Shown: positions 22,479 through 33,330, counted from the first letter of the stretch. The stretch is 39,558 nucleotides of DNA from Diplocarpon mali (GCA_024741835.1 JAENRP010000204.1:37523-77080), one strand, 5' to 3'. Notes: a model not told the origin generated them from the letters alone. Numbers and translations are program-made.

Positions 22479-22672
22479 ATTAAGCTTAAGTAAGTTGGCG
22501 CAATAGGTATAAGAAACTTCTAAAGGTCGATAGTCGATATATTAATAAGAGTTAAGGAAGGAAGGTTACCCCTTTCTTCCCTATAGCTATATACGTATCA
22601 ATATCCTACTAATTAAGCAATAGGGTCATATGATAATATATCAGAGTGATGGCTGTATCACCCATCTCAACA
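22479..22672 (-). repeat. 5' LTR of Copia-2
   Basis: Keeps the native end CTCAACA on the plus strand (TGTTGAG on the coding strand) and is followed by AATCT at 22,673-22,677. Confidence 0.9.
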
Positions 22673-22677
22673 AATCT
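22673..22677. repeat. Target-site duplication AATCT, right side of Copia-2
   Basis: Identical to 11,023-11,027. Confidence 0.9.
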
Positions 22678-22875
22678 ACTAGTTGTACTTTATCGGCCTT
22701 GCTTTTATATATAATTTGAATATTAGCTAGTACTATACTTCTTTACTTCTTTCCTTTTTTATTAAATCTTATAAAACGGTCCGAATTTTCTTTTTTAAAA
22801 ATAAATAAAAGATTTTCTAAGTTGTTAATTTGAAGTGCATAAATGGAAATGTTATTAGTAATTTTATTGTTTTTC

Positions 22876-22899
22876 ACTTGCGGGTCCGGCTTATAAGTG
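22876..22899 (-). repeat. Dispersed palindrome copy in Gypsy-1
   Basis: Read in the local frame as T-Y-K-P-D-P-Q-V-K-N. Confidence 0.8.
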
Positions 22900-23037
22900 G
22901 TTTTTAGGTTTTTTAAAATGATTAAGGAATTATTGAAATTTGTAAAACAAACTCTCTTTTCTACCTTATTTTTCTTTTTTCTTAATTATTAATCTAATAA
23001 AACGCTAATTGCACTATTTTTCAAAATTCCAGATTTG

Positions 23038-23061
23038 ACTCTTAGTTTAAGACTATAAGTT
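23038..23061 (-). repeat. Dispersed palindrome copy in Gypsy-1
   Basis: Strongly mutated copy, read in the same phase as the copy at 22,876 as T-Y-S-L-K-L-R-V-K-S. Confidence 0.7.
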
Positions 23062-24953
23062 AAATCGCTATTATTTAAAATCGGCAAACTTACCTTTCTT
23101 TTGCTATAACTCCTCGCTAGGTGCCTTCCTTTATTAGTATTAAGCTTAGCCCTTATGCTAGCTAATCGTTTCTTAAAACCTTATTTTAGAATTTAGCTAT
23201 ATCTCTTACGATAACCATTTGTCCTTTTAAAGATCGATCTATATTCTAAGGACTAGCTTTTATAAGACTATCTTTAGGATAGTTAAATATTAGCTAAGAT
23301 TTTAAAATAAAGGGCATTTTTAAAAGAATATCATTTGAAGAATTCTCTATTATTAGAAAGTCAGTATAATTAACGATTCCTTTAACTTTAACCTTTACGT
23401 TTTTTACCTATCTATTAAAATTGTATTTTAATCTAAAGACAGTTAAATAAATAAGAAGTCGATCGCTAATAATTATTAATTAAGCTATTTCTGCCACTTT
23501 TCTAGTTATTGTATTAACTTTTAAACTATAATTAATTAGAGCCTTTGCTTTAACTGATTCTTCTATAGAATAAATAATAATAGGGCTTTTTATTATAATT
23601 GCTAAATAATTTCAATTGATATTTTAAGATATTAAAGCTATTGCTATAATATTATAGTACTTCTAAATTCCTTTATCTTTTGCAATTTAAAGACATTTGA
23701 TTAAAGCTAGGTGCTTTTTAAAGTTCTTTTATATTACAATTTCCATTTCCTTATTATTATTCAAATCTTTAAAGGTAATTAGGATATGCTTTCTTAGCAC
23801 TTTGTTAAAGCGTTTAATTAAACCAAATAGGTCTTTAAATGTAAGGTTAATTTGCTAGGCTATGATATTCTCTATAGCTTTCTCTATTGCAATTAAATTA
23901 GTATATTTATTGATAAATTTTTCCTATTTTAATATCTGTCTCTTTCGCTTAAGATTAAGGGTTTGCGCAATAATTTCAACTTCTTAATCTTTAAGCTTAA
24001 AGCCATCTTTATCTATTATATCTTTAATCAATTCATCTATTATATTAGCTTTATCCTTATCTATTATAGTTCTAGATTATTAAGTATCTTTTAGCATTTG
24101 GATTCTATATTAAGATTCCTAAGTTGCACGCATTGATTTCTGGACTTTGGCTGGTTTTATTAGTATTAAGGGAGTAGTAGATCTAGAAGGATGCTAAGTA
24201 TTCTAAGGGTTTTTAGATATAGAAGTAGTATTAATATCAGCAGATACGTTATTATTAACCTACTTTAAAATAAAAATACCTCTGACTTTAATAGCAGTCT
24301 AGTTCGAAGTTTGGTTAGTAAGCACTCCTTTAAGTAGATTGCTAGCTAGATTTATATATATATAAGTTAGGACCTTAGAGTTGATTTCGATAATGCGCTT
24401 CTATTTAGCCAAATCCTTATCCTACTTTATACTATATATTATTATTTGAATAGTCTATAGCTATAAATAATTTTAGTGTTTTTTAATAAGGATAGCGTCT
24501 AGCCTAGGATCTCTAATGCAAAGCATCTTATACTTATTAATATATATAACCCTAGTATTAATAAAATGAAGGAAAAGAGGGCAATTATTACAATACTTAT
24601 ATAAAGCGTAGTTAGGTTCTTTATTATTGTAAAAGTTGCAAGTTAGTCGTCTTCTATTGCTATTTCCTTAATACCTTATAGTATTAATATTAGCAGAGTG
24701 CTAGTTAGGATCAATTCCTCCTTCTTTAGCTAGCTATTGCATTCTTATATTAGCTGGTTATTCCGAATGATAAGAAGCAGGAGTCTAGTAATAGGAACTA
24801 CTAAGTTAGCTTATAGTAGCTGAGTTTTATCTATTACCAAATTAGAGAATATGCTATTTTTCTTATAAGAGATTATTAATTCTAGTTTCTAAGCTTTAGA
24901 TCTAGAGTTTTGTAAATTAGGTCTTAAGTTCTTTAATTCTAAGGTTAGATCTT

Positions 24954-24977
24954 ACTCTTAAGTCGGGCCCGCGAGTG
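24954..24977 (-). repeat. Dispersed palindrome copy in Gypsy-1 gag
   Basis: Read in the gag frame as F-T-R-G-P-D-L-R-V-R-S. Confidence 0.85.
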
Positions 24978-25700
24978 AAAGGTATAACTATTAGGTTCTT
25001 CTTTGCCTCTTCTATAACTTCTAGTGCTTTCGAGTGTTCTTAGACCAGACTCTTAAGGTCTTTAGTATAAGAGGGAGTAGGGGCTTTTTCCTATTCTATA
25101 GTATTAATAGTTCTTTTACTAAGATCTGATTTTAAAGCAAAGGCCGAGAATTCCTTAAATAAGGCAAAGGTTATAAGGTCTTGCTTATTAATCTTAAAAT
25201 GCTTAATAATCTTATTTCAAAGGCTAATAGGTAATCTAAGTAAGAAAAGGCGGCCTCTTTTAACTTTGCTAAGTATTTTCTAATTAATTAAGGTATTTGA
25301 TATATAAGTAAAAGTCTAATAGTAGTTCTTAAGTTCCTTAGGAGTATAAGTGATTAAAATAAATTCCTTTAAAAAAGCTAGGGTATTACGAATCTACTAT
25401 CTATTAAATTCGCGGAATTCAGATTTAAGGACCTTAATAAGGAATTCCTATAAACTATAAGTTTTCCATTTAAGGAAGGACTTAATAATATCCTTACTTA
25501 TATGATTATAGTAGCAAGGAAGTCGAGAAATCATATCCTCTTATATAATACCAAAATTGTAATAAGTTTCCTTATATTACTTAAGGAAATTAGTAATATT
25601 AGTACTTATAAAGTAAGGAGCGCTAGGAGAATTAAGGAGGGGAAAGTGATTAGTAATAGCCTTAAATGCGGCTATTATTATTTTATACTAACTGTCTAAG

Positions 25701-26640
25701 TTAATAGAATCTATAAGAGGCAAAGGAGAAGCTTTAATATTGCGAGATTGATTGCTAAAAGGAGTACTTCGAAATTCAAAAGGGCTTAAAGAATATTTAA
25801 AATCTAAGTCAATCTTAAAGTGATTAGGACAAGTTTAAAAAGATTTAAATAAAGGGTTAGTAAAAAGTTTAAAATTGTTATTATTTTTAGTATTTTCTAA
25901 TATTAATATTAAAAAAGTAGGTAGTAGTCTTAAGTTATTTAAGGATATCTTTTTATCCTTCTACTTATAGGCTAAGCTTAAGAGTAGAATTCCGGATTCT
26001 GCTAAAAGTTTAATCCAAGTTTATTAAGAGATTCTAAATAGGTGCTAAATAGCTAATAAAAGTATTGCAATTAATCGTAATAAGATAAGTTTATTTAATT
26101 AAAGACTAATTTCTAAGATAAGGTTTGTATTTAAGATTCTTCTTAGCCTTTAGGCTAATTCCTATTAGTCCTTAGAATAAAGGGGTCTTTAAAGACGATT
26201 CTAAGGCAATTTTTAAAGTTCTATCTAGCTAAGACAGCTGAATTATTAAATTCGGATTTCTAAGGATTCTAAGGAGATACTTCTAATTAGAGTTTACGCT
26301 TAGTATTACTTAAGTACTCGAAACTACTGCTATTAGAGATTGCTATTATAAGGTTTGTTATACTTTTTATATTAGAAAGCCGAAAATTCCGAGAATCTTA
26401 GAGTTAAGGAAGAAAATAGGGGTTTTTAAAGTAGAGCTAAAAAGGGAAAATCTAAGGTTATTGATAATTGCTAAACGAAAATCGATAGTTTTAAGTAATT
26501 AGGCGATTGAGGATAAGGTTTTTAAAGTTGATTAAAATGCTATAAGTGTTTTAAAGATGTATTTTTTAAAAAGGCCAGTCTCTTATCTGCAAACTAAGAG
26601 ATCGATAAGGTTATATAGGGATGGAAATCTTAAGAAATCG
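25701..26640. other. AT-rich stretch, expected 5' end of Gypsy-1
   Basis: No LTR, PBS or coding frame was recognised. It holds the rightmost palindrome copy of the window at 25,973. Sequence here did not match 7,430-7,860 by eye. Confidence 0.35.
25973..25996 (-). repeat. Dispersed palindrome copy, last one in the window
   Basis: The usual phase gives T-L-K-L-S-L-stop-V on the minus strand. Whether it is coding is unknown because it lies before the recognisable start of Gypsy-1 gag. Confidence 0.65.
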
Positions 26641-27570
26641 ATCCTTGCGTAGGTTATTAATATAAAACTAAAAGGAGATAATATAAGAATAGGCCTAAGG
26701 GAAGACCTAAAAACAAGAGGAGGAAGCACTATAAGCGGGCTCTCCTAGATAAGATATTAGGAACAAGTCCCAAGTATGGGGTATATTTAGTACTTATAGC
26801 AACGCGCGCTATCTCTATATACAGAAGATGGCCCTTTTATCCTCCTATCGTCCTGCGCCGATTATGTGATATATGTCATAAGACCTATCTATCTCAGGTC
26901 TCCATATTACTATATCGAATGTCTTAGGCGCGTCATTATCTTACTATCTACTGCGCCGAGAAGCTCCAAGCTATATTTAGGCATAACGACTTTATTATAA
27001 GTCTATTAGTAGGAGTAAGGGAGTATAATTAGGAAGCATATAGTAGTAGCCCTAGTAGGGCGCTCCTTAGAGTTGTTATTGCTATTCTCCATTTTTAAAG
27101 TAATTATTTAAAGAAGTATAAGGAAGGAAAGCTTTATAAGGGAAAAAACGCGTACTTTTATAGGTGCGCTGCCTTTGTTGACTTTCCTTTGTCACCTGAT
27201 TTAGTTTCTATTCTATAAAGGCTTCCATTCTATAGAAGAAGCACCTGGAACCGCGCTCCCTCTCTTATTAATTATAGCTTTATTAAGCAATTTTCATTAT
27301 TCTAAAAGCTGGGGAGTATAATAAAGGAGTCTTATATACTAGATCTAGTGCTATTTATAGCTAAGCCCAGCTAGGAGCTGCTTCTTACCTAAGGGGTGTA
27401 TTGCGCTATAAGGAGCCTTAGGCACTAAGGCCTTTGAGGACTGGCTTATGTAATGTACCCCTAAAGTGGCCACGGAGCACTTCTATAAAGGGAGCTCAGA
27501 TATACAGTTAGAGTAGAATTTTATAAGCTTCTGCCACCATTAGGAATCCACCTCTAAATACAGCACGACA
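26641..27570 (+). pseudogene. Unrecognised frame joined in phase to Copia-4a
   Basis: I do not recognise this protein. A plus-strand phase runs from GRPKNKRRKHYKRALLDKI (about 26,705) with only about 12 stops in some 300 codons, nearly all TAG/TAA, and an open first stretch of about 75 codons containing CDICHKTYLSQ. The phase continues without shift through GIHL and IQHDKGLAVFTT into Copia-4a at 27,571. The segment is richer in GC and less mutated than its surroundings. In Copia-4b the same junction is preceded by a different sequence (a gag). It may be a captured gene fragment, another gag type, or an independent pseudogene that happens to abut. Confidence 0.4.
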
Positions 27571-28942
27571 AAGGGCTAGCAGTTTTTACTACTTGAGAGT
27601 CTCTCTTAGATGCCGAAACCCTTTCGCAGGCTCTAGTAAGCAGCTCCCGAAATCGCTCTATAAGCTTTAGAAGGGAGATCAGGCCTAAGTGCCCTTATAA
27701 AGGCTCTACTAATCACTATTAGAAGCCCTAGGACTATCGGAAACTATTATATACTATAGATAGGCGTAAGGAAAATATAAAGGTTCTTCCTTTACAAAAG
27801 GAGGTCCTACGAATATAAAAGGTATTAAATGCAAGAGATTAGTTTAAAGGTCTTTAAGTATAGCTTAAGGAGAATGATATTGCAGTAATAGCGATTAATA
27901 AATTTAAGGGAAAGGCTTTAGCCTTTAAGGAGGATAGTTTAGATAAAAGGGAGAACTTACTAGTCTTTATAATAATAGATCCCTTTGCCTTTAACGCTTT
28001 TGAAGAATCGTTTAACGTCTATTACCTCTTTAAGCTAAAATGCTACCTACTCTCCTTAAGTACGCTCTTTAATAACTATATAGCCACTTATATTATTAAT
28101 TCGAAGGATTTACTTATCGCAGGCACCTTTAAGCCTTTTGGCGACTTATAATAATGTATTAAAGTAGGTACCTTAAGACTCCTAATCATTAGGAGAGGTA
28201 ATAGATATATAGCAGACTCTCTTTTATAGTATAATAGCTCTCCTATAAGGATAATGCTATGCAATATTGCTATTATAAAGGAGTTTATTATTAATATTAT
28301 CTTAAAGAGGCTCCTTATAAATAAGGGTTTTTAATACTTTAGGATAGACCTTACTTTACGCTTTAAAAGCATCGCAGATTCTATAAAGTAAGCTTAATTA
28401 AAGCATTACTATAATCTCGTTTTCTTTAAATATAAGCCTATTAACTATTTAAATCTTTTAAATATACTTTAATATAACTTCTCTACTTTAATAGCATTTC
28501 CTATAGTTAAGATAATACTTTATAATAGATTCTAGTCTAGCTATACGCCTATTAGGGTATAGGATAATAATGCGTATATATAATACCTTTATACTAACTA
28601 TTTAAGTATAGAGGCTCTCTAAGTGCTAGTCAAGTGCATTAAGGAAGTAAAGATCAAGGGAATATAAAGGCTAAAGTGCCTTATATACGTAGTAGCGTCT
28701 GCTAAGCAAGTTATCTCTTACGCTACCTTTAAGAACCGATCTTTAAGGCCCTTCTTTAAGATCTCTTAAGATCTCTTTAACTTTTTAAATAACTTATATA
28801 ATAGTTACTTATAGGTTCTTTTAATTAAAGATAAGTATAGCGGTATACTTTAGACGTTCTTATTAAGATCGAAGGGCAGAGATATAGTTATAAAGGTCCT
28901 TTAGGCCTTTAAAGTATAAGTAAAACGCTAATATAGGCTTTC
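27571..28942 (+). repeat. Direct repeat A1 (Copia-4a copy)
   Basis: 1,372 bp, aligned without net length change to 30,463-31,834 (offset 2,892). Many RIP-type differences occur in the first 700-900 bp, but only about 4 in the last 460 bp. Confidence 0.9.
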
Positions 28943-29100
28943 TATTTGCAAGATTAGGCAAAATAATAATACTTTAATAATCTCCCTAAGGGAAGACTCT
29001 CTTATAGAGTACTAGAGATAGGTAAAAGAGGAGGGAATCGATTTGGAGCTTACTCCTGCTTATATATACTAATCTAATAGAGGCGCAGAGCGAATAGGAA
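27571..29100 (+). pseudogene. Copia-4a: knuckle-protease-integrase fragment
   Basis: Plus-strand fragment in one phase. It starts with GLAVFTT and a knuckle-like KCPYKGSTNHY, then LAFKEDSLDKRENLLVF and a probable protease region (ATYIINSKDLLIAGTFKPFG). Pre-integrase LSIEALQVLVK...LKCLIYVVASAKQVIS covers about 28,600-28,720. Integrase catalytic positions: IKDKYSG (first Asp kept), ICKIRQNNNT (second Asp now Asn) and NRGAERIGRE (Glu kept, about 29,080). After that integrase homology stops and the sequence passes, without LTR, RT or RNase H, into the gag of Copia-4b. The end at about 29,100 is approximate. The family is a Copia type widespread in ascomycetes, from memory of these motifs. Confidence 0.7.
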
Positions 29101-31834
29101 GGGAGTTGTTATATAGAATAGGCGGAGTCTCCACTTATCTTAGAGACCCTTTATATGACTCTGCTAAGTCATAGACTCTCCCTTTTCTTTCCGAAGTCTC
29201 CTTACTATATATATATTAAAAAAAATAATACAATCAATTATCTTCCCTTACTTTTGCAAGACTCTTAAGCGACCTAATAAAGGCCCTCTAGCTAACCGTA
29301 CTATAGTTATAAGCCTTATAAGCACTTTAATATGCTTTCTCTTTGTATACAACTGGTTAAAGGGCCCTTTAAGCTCTTGACCGACTTTTTAAGTATTTAT
29401 AATAACTTAAAGGACCTTTATTTTTAATTAATAAATTTCTAATTTCCGATCGAACCTTATTTGCAAACTCTATTTATATACCTAACCTTTTTCATTAGAC
29501 TTTATTTAATATATCTAACGCTTTAAGCATCTTTAAGCCTTACTTTAATACCTTTGCCTTTTAAGTAAAGTAGTTTAGTAAATATATATTCTTTACTAAG
29601 CTTTATAATATTACTATTTTTACTAATCTGAGACTCCTATTTAAGTCAATTATAGAGACTGAGCCTTAAGCTCCCTTTATATAAGAGCTTAAGGAATTGG
29701 AAATAGCCAACCTTTGCGTAGTATACGTAAGGTTATATAAAGAGTATATAGCTACTCTAGCTAAATAGATTTACGCCTACTTTCCCTTAAGAGATTTATT
29801 AAAAGCTCTCCTTCTATAGGCTTCTTATAAAGATATTAAGGATAAATATAAAATCCTAATAAAGGAGCACCTTATGCGCAAGGAGACTTAGAAGACCTAA
29901 TGTAAATACTATAAACTACTATTAGAATAGGTCTTTAAGATTATCGAAAGAACGCTTTTAGCTTCTGCGATAGCTTAAGCTTAAATCCAAGCTGAAAAGC
30001 TCTCTTTTTTAATACTTAATAGAGATACTCCTATAAGTGGAACTACTACTAACGACCTATATGCTAATTTGGTAAACTAGCAACTCTTACTTTAAGGCCT
30101 AGTATCTATTTTAAAGTATGATATTGCGCCTTTTAATAAGGCTATTTAGTTTTAAATAAGGCTTTAGTACTACGATATACTATGCTAAAGCAAGACTAAG
30201 AGAACTAATACTTAGTAATAGATCTAGGAGTAGTAAGAGGCGTATTGCCTAATAGAATAATACAATCTTCTTAAGATTAAAGGGAGATTAAGAGTAACTG
30301 ATTTTTTAGACTTAATTATAATAAAGATTAATCTGAGTTAAGCGATTTGCTTAAAGGAGGAAATAATTATTAATAAGCAAATAAGAACCTTATATAAGTA
30401 TGACCTAATGCAGCTAAGCCGCACCTTAGCGGGTATTAAATCTAATAAAGCGATTGATAATTAAAGGCTAGCAGTTTTTACTACTTAAGAGTCTCTTTTA
30501 AATGCCGAAACCCCTTCGCAGGCTTTAGTAAGCAGTTCTTAAAATCGCTTTATAAGCTTTAAAAGAGAGATTAGGCCTAAGTACCCTTATAAAGGCTTTA
30601 CTAATTACTATTAAAAGCCCTAGGACTATTAGAAACTATTATATGCTATAGATAGGCGCAAGGAAAATATAAAGGTTCTCCCTTTATAAAAGGAGGTCCT
30701 ATAAATACAAAAGGCATTAAATGCAAGAGATTAGTTTAAAGGTCTTTAAGTATAGCTTAAGGAGAATAATATTATAATAATAGCAATTAACAAATTCAAA
30801 GGAAAGGCTTTAGCCTTTAAAGAGAATGGTTTAAGCAAAAGGGAGAACTTATTAGTCTTTATAATAATAGATCCCTTTGCTTTTAACGGTTTTGAAGAAT
30901 TATTTAATATCTACTACCTCTTTAAGCTAAAATGCTACCTACTCTCTTTAAGTACGCTCTTTAATAATTGCATAGCTACTTATATTATTAATTTAAAGGA
31001 TTTACTTATTATAAGTACCTTTAAGTCTTCTAGCAACTTATAATAATATATTAAAGTAGGTACCTTAAGACTCTTAATTATTAGGAGAGGTAATAGATAT
31101 ATAGTAGACTCTCTTTTATAGTATGATAGCTCTCTTATAAGGATAATACTACGCAATATTGCTATTATAAAGGAGTTTATTATTAATATTATCTTAAAGA
31201 GGCTCCTTATAAATAAGGGTTCTTAATACTTTAAGATAGACCTTACTTTACGCTTTAAAAGCATCGCAAATTCTATAAAGCAAGCTTAATTAAAGCATTA
31301 CTATAATCTTATTTTCTTTAAATATAAGCCTATTAACTATTTAAATCTTTTAAATATACTTTAATATAACTTCTCTACCTTAATAGCATTTCCTATAGTT
31401 AAGATAATACTTTATAATAGATTCTAGTCTAGCTATACGCCTATTAGGATATAGGATAATAATGCGTATATATAATACCTTTATACTAACTACTTAAGTA
31501 TAGAGGCTCTCTAAGTGCTAGTCAAGTGCATTAAGGAAGTAAAGATCAAGGGAATATAAAGGCTAAAGTGCCTTATATACGTAGTAGCGTCTGCTAAGCA
31601 AGTTATCTCTTACGCTACCTTTAAGAACCGATCTTTAAGGCCCTTCTTTAAGATCTCTTAAGATCTCTTTAACTTTTTAAATAACTTATATAATAGTTAC
31701 TTATAGGTTCTTTTAATTAAAGATAAGTATAGCGGTATACTTTAGACGTTCTTATTAAGATCGAAGGGCAGAGATATAGTTATAGAGGTCCTTTAGGCCT
31801 TTAAAGTATAAGTAAAACGCTAATATAGGCTTTC
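29101..31834 (+). pseudogene. Copia-4b: gag-protease-integrase, cut by Copia-3
   Basis: Head-to-tail second copy. Gag region about 29,200-30,460: LSSLTFARLLSDLIKALQL, an alpha-helical middle (KDKYKILIKEHLMRKE) and DLMQLSRTLAGIKSNKAID, with Gln codons mostly now TAG/TAA. From 30,463 it repeats Copia-4a. The knuckle has lost both ligands seen in 4a (KCPYKGSTNHY became KYPYKGFTNYY, each by RIP-type changes), so 4a shows the less mutated state. The copy stops at 31,834 inside the integrase, where Copia-3 begins. The rest of Copia-4b may continue beyond Copia-3, outside the window. Confidence 0.7.
30463..31834 (+). repeat. Direct repeat A2 (Copia-4b copy)
   Basis: Partner of A1, same length. It is the more mutated of the two in the first 700-900 bp. 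Confidence 0.9.
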
Positions 31835-32185
31835 TATAGGTTCTATACTGGTAATCGATATTCACGTGAATATAGTTAAGTACTTATTATTAAAAAGAAT
31901 CTATATTAATATCTGTCTATTTCTATATAACTGAGATAGTACCTTTATACTTATGAATATCCTCCCTCCTATAGTCCTTCCTAGCCGTATATAGATATCC
32001 TTCCGAAGTCCTCCGGCTGAATAGCCGTTTGAAATATATACAAAACCCCTTATATCGCATATGGTATAGCTATATAGGATGACCCCAGGAATAAGGGCAG
32101 CTTGCCTCCTGCATAGGAATCTGCGTACCAATATATATTGCCTTATTATTATCATCATCAATAAGTGCTCCGATTATTAGCCGAC
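31835..32185 (-). repeat. 3' LTR of Copia-3
   Basis: The outer end is certain from the match to 39,513; the inner end is placed at about 32,185 next to a run of five C (GGGGG on the coding strand) and may be off by some 25 bp. It holds a perfect CACGTG at about 31,864-31,869, which in the right LTR has become TATATA by four RIP-type changes. Confidence 0.7.
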
Positions 32186-32193
32186 CCCCTTTA
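32186..32193 (-). other. Probable polypurine tract of Copia-3
   Basis: The coding strand reads AAAGGGG just before the likely 3' LTR edge. Placement depends on the uncertain LTR boundary. Confidence 0.45.
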
Positions 32194-33330
32194 ATATATA
32201 TATCGCTGACTTAGATAGTGCTCGAATGCAATCCCGAGGACCTGCCTAAGGCCTTTCGAGTGCTATGCGTATATTATGCGCATATGATATTAAGAAAGGA
32301 GGCTAGTAAGAATAATACTAGTTATATATACGCATTTAATACTCTTACTTTTAAGAAGTATAACTACTGTATTGCGCAGTAGGTAAAGTGTATCCTAGTA
32401 AGTGCCCTTTAATATCCTCTTACTTTAATAACCTCTAATAGATGTCTATTTTAAATACCTATCTAGGCTTAGGATAAGTATATCATCCTTTAGGATACTT
32501 AAGTTAATAGTAATATTAAAGCAATTTAAAAGGCAGCCTGAATCTTATTTAAAGAGACTTAGATATAAATCTCTATAGTCTTAAAGACTTAGGATGCCCT
32601 TTAGCTAGCTTAGCTAAACGAAGCTTATGCCTTCTACTATAGTATCGACCTTGCGAATACTTAGTAAGCTATAAGTGCCCTTGAATCTATCTAATATTAA
32701 TAACTGATTATTCGTAGGATCTATTGCGCGCTATCTAAGGCGGTAATGCTGCCCTTAGGCGTCTTAAGACTTAAGGTGCCAAGGTGCTCGGCTCCCTTTA
32801 ATGTATAAAGGGGCTATCTAGCTTAGCTAAGGGCCGTTCTTAGGCTCCCTTTAATAATATCTGCTGCTAAAAAGGCAAGGGCAGATAAGTACCTTCTAAG
32901 GGCTCTCTAAAGGGTAGGGATCTAAATCTCGGTAATCTAAATAAACCGAATCCAAAGGAGATCATAGCCGCTCTTACTTAGGTGTAAGCTTAAGAGAAGC
33001 AGGCCAACTTAGTCGCTATTTTAAGTAGTAAGGCTTCTAGGCCTTAAGGGTTTAAGGATCTACGCCTTAGAAATCCTAATACTTAGGATAGGTGCTTATC
33101 AAGGGTAGAATCGTTAGTAGATTATTATTTTTAATAATATAATAATTGCTACTTTGCTATAACCTCTTTCTTAAGTACTACTTAAGTGATAAAAAAAATG
33201 CAAGTACGCGCAGGTAAGTAAGAAAAGATAAAAGAAAGTAGTAATAGCAAGTATAGGAATATATCTTGCAGTAAAATAAAAGAAAAAAAAATTGCTAATA
33301 GCGTATAATTAAAAAATCCGATATTATCAA
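32194..33330 (-). other. Long 3' region of Copia-3, no supported gene
   Basis: About 1.1 kb between the end of pol and the 3' LTR, unusually long for a Copia element. A plus-strand phase from about 32,219 to a TGA near 33,186 looks protein-like if TAG/TAA are ignored, with an open first part of about 48 codons. But its stop density (about 11%) is that of random frames here, and the minus strand reads equally well, so no gene is called. Confidence 0.4.

Larger units (their letters stand above)
11028..22672 (-). mobile_element. Copia-2: complete Copia-type LTR retrotransposon, RIP-mutated
   Basis: Bounded by two LTRs of about 195 bp and a perfect 5-bp duplication AATCT. LTR ends were TGTTGAG...CTCAACA, with one end now TATTGAG or TATTAAG on the plus strand. 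Without the 5.56-kb Copia-1 insertion it is about 6.1 kb. Gene order on the minus strand is gag, protease, integrase, reverse transcriptase, RNase H, the Copia order. The two LTRs differ at about 27 of 195 positions, all transitions in my comparison, roughly twice the divergence of the inner Copia-1, which agrees with the order of insertion. Confidence 0.9.
7860..25700 (-). mobile_element. Gypsy-1: Ty3/Gypsy-type element, split by nested Copia elements
   Basis: Minus-strand element whose gag side lies at 22,678-25,700 and whose RT-RNase H-integrase lies at 7,860-11,022. The 11.6 kb between is Copia-2 with Copia-1 inside it. Joining the sides at the AATCT duplication gives a continuous reading, with the stretch KSKADKVQLVD leading into the segment before the reverse transcriptase, as in fungal Gypsy polyproteins. 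The outer ends are approximate and no LTRs were recognised, so the element could be LTR-eroded or larger than stated. It is the oldest layer of the nest. Confidence 0.75.
22678..25700 (-). pseudogene. Gypsy-1 gag and protease-side region
   Basis: Minus strand. A gag-like region starts near 25,700 (SPFEFRSTPFSNQ), with LAFLKEFILITYTPKELKNY further on and a nucleic-acid-binding knuckle remnant TCNFYNNKEP (about 24,640-24,600), where the second Cys is now Tyr. The tail YKYCNNCPLFLHFI resembles the conserved stretch after the knuckle in fungal Gypsy gag. Near 22,900-22,680 the frame reads INNLENLLFIFKKENSDRF and then KSKADKVQLVD, leading into the RT on the other side of Copia-2. The protease active site was not identified. 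Three palindrome copies are read in the host phase; the phase differs between 24,976 and 23,060, so at least one frameshift lies between them. Confidence 0.65.

Noticed and set aside
27397..27570. A solo LTR (TGTATTGCG to CACGACA after AAGGGG)
   Set aside because: No second copy or duplication was found, and the segment lies within a frame that continues in phase into Copia-4a.
28174..28194. A perfect small palindrome CTCCTAATCATTAGGAG
   Set aside because: It lacks the AGGCC core of the dispersed unit, lies in Copia-4a coding sequence, and is already broken in the second copy.
32219..33188. A plus-strand antisense gene in Copia-3
   Set aside because: The frame is continuous only if about 36 TAG/TAA in 320 codons are excused, the background rate here. 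TGA is depleted by RIP in every frame, so absence of TGA proves nothing, and the antisense reading is equally open.
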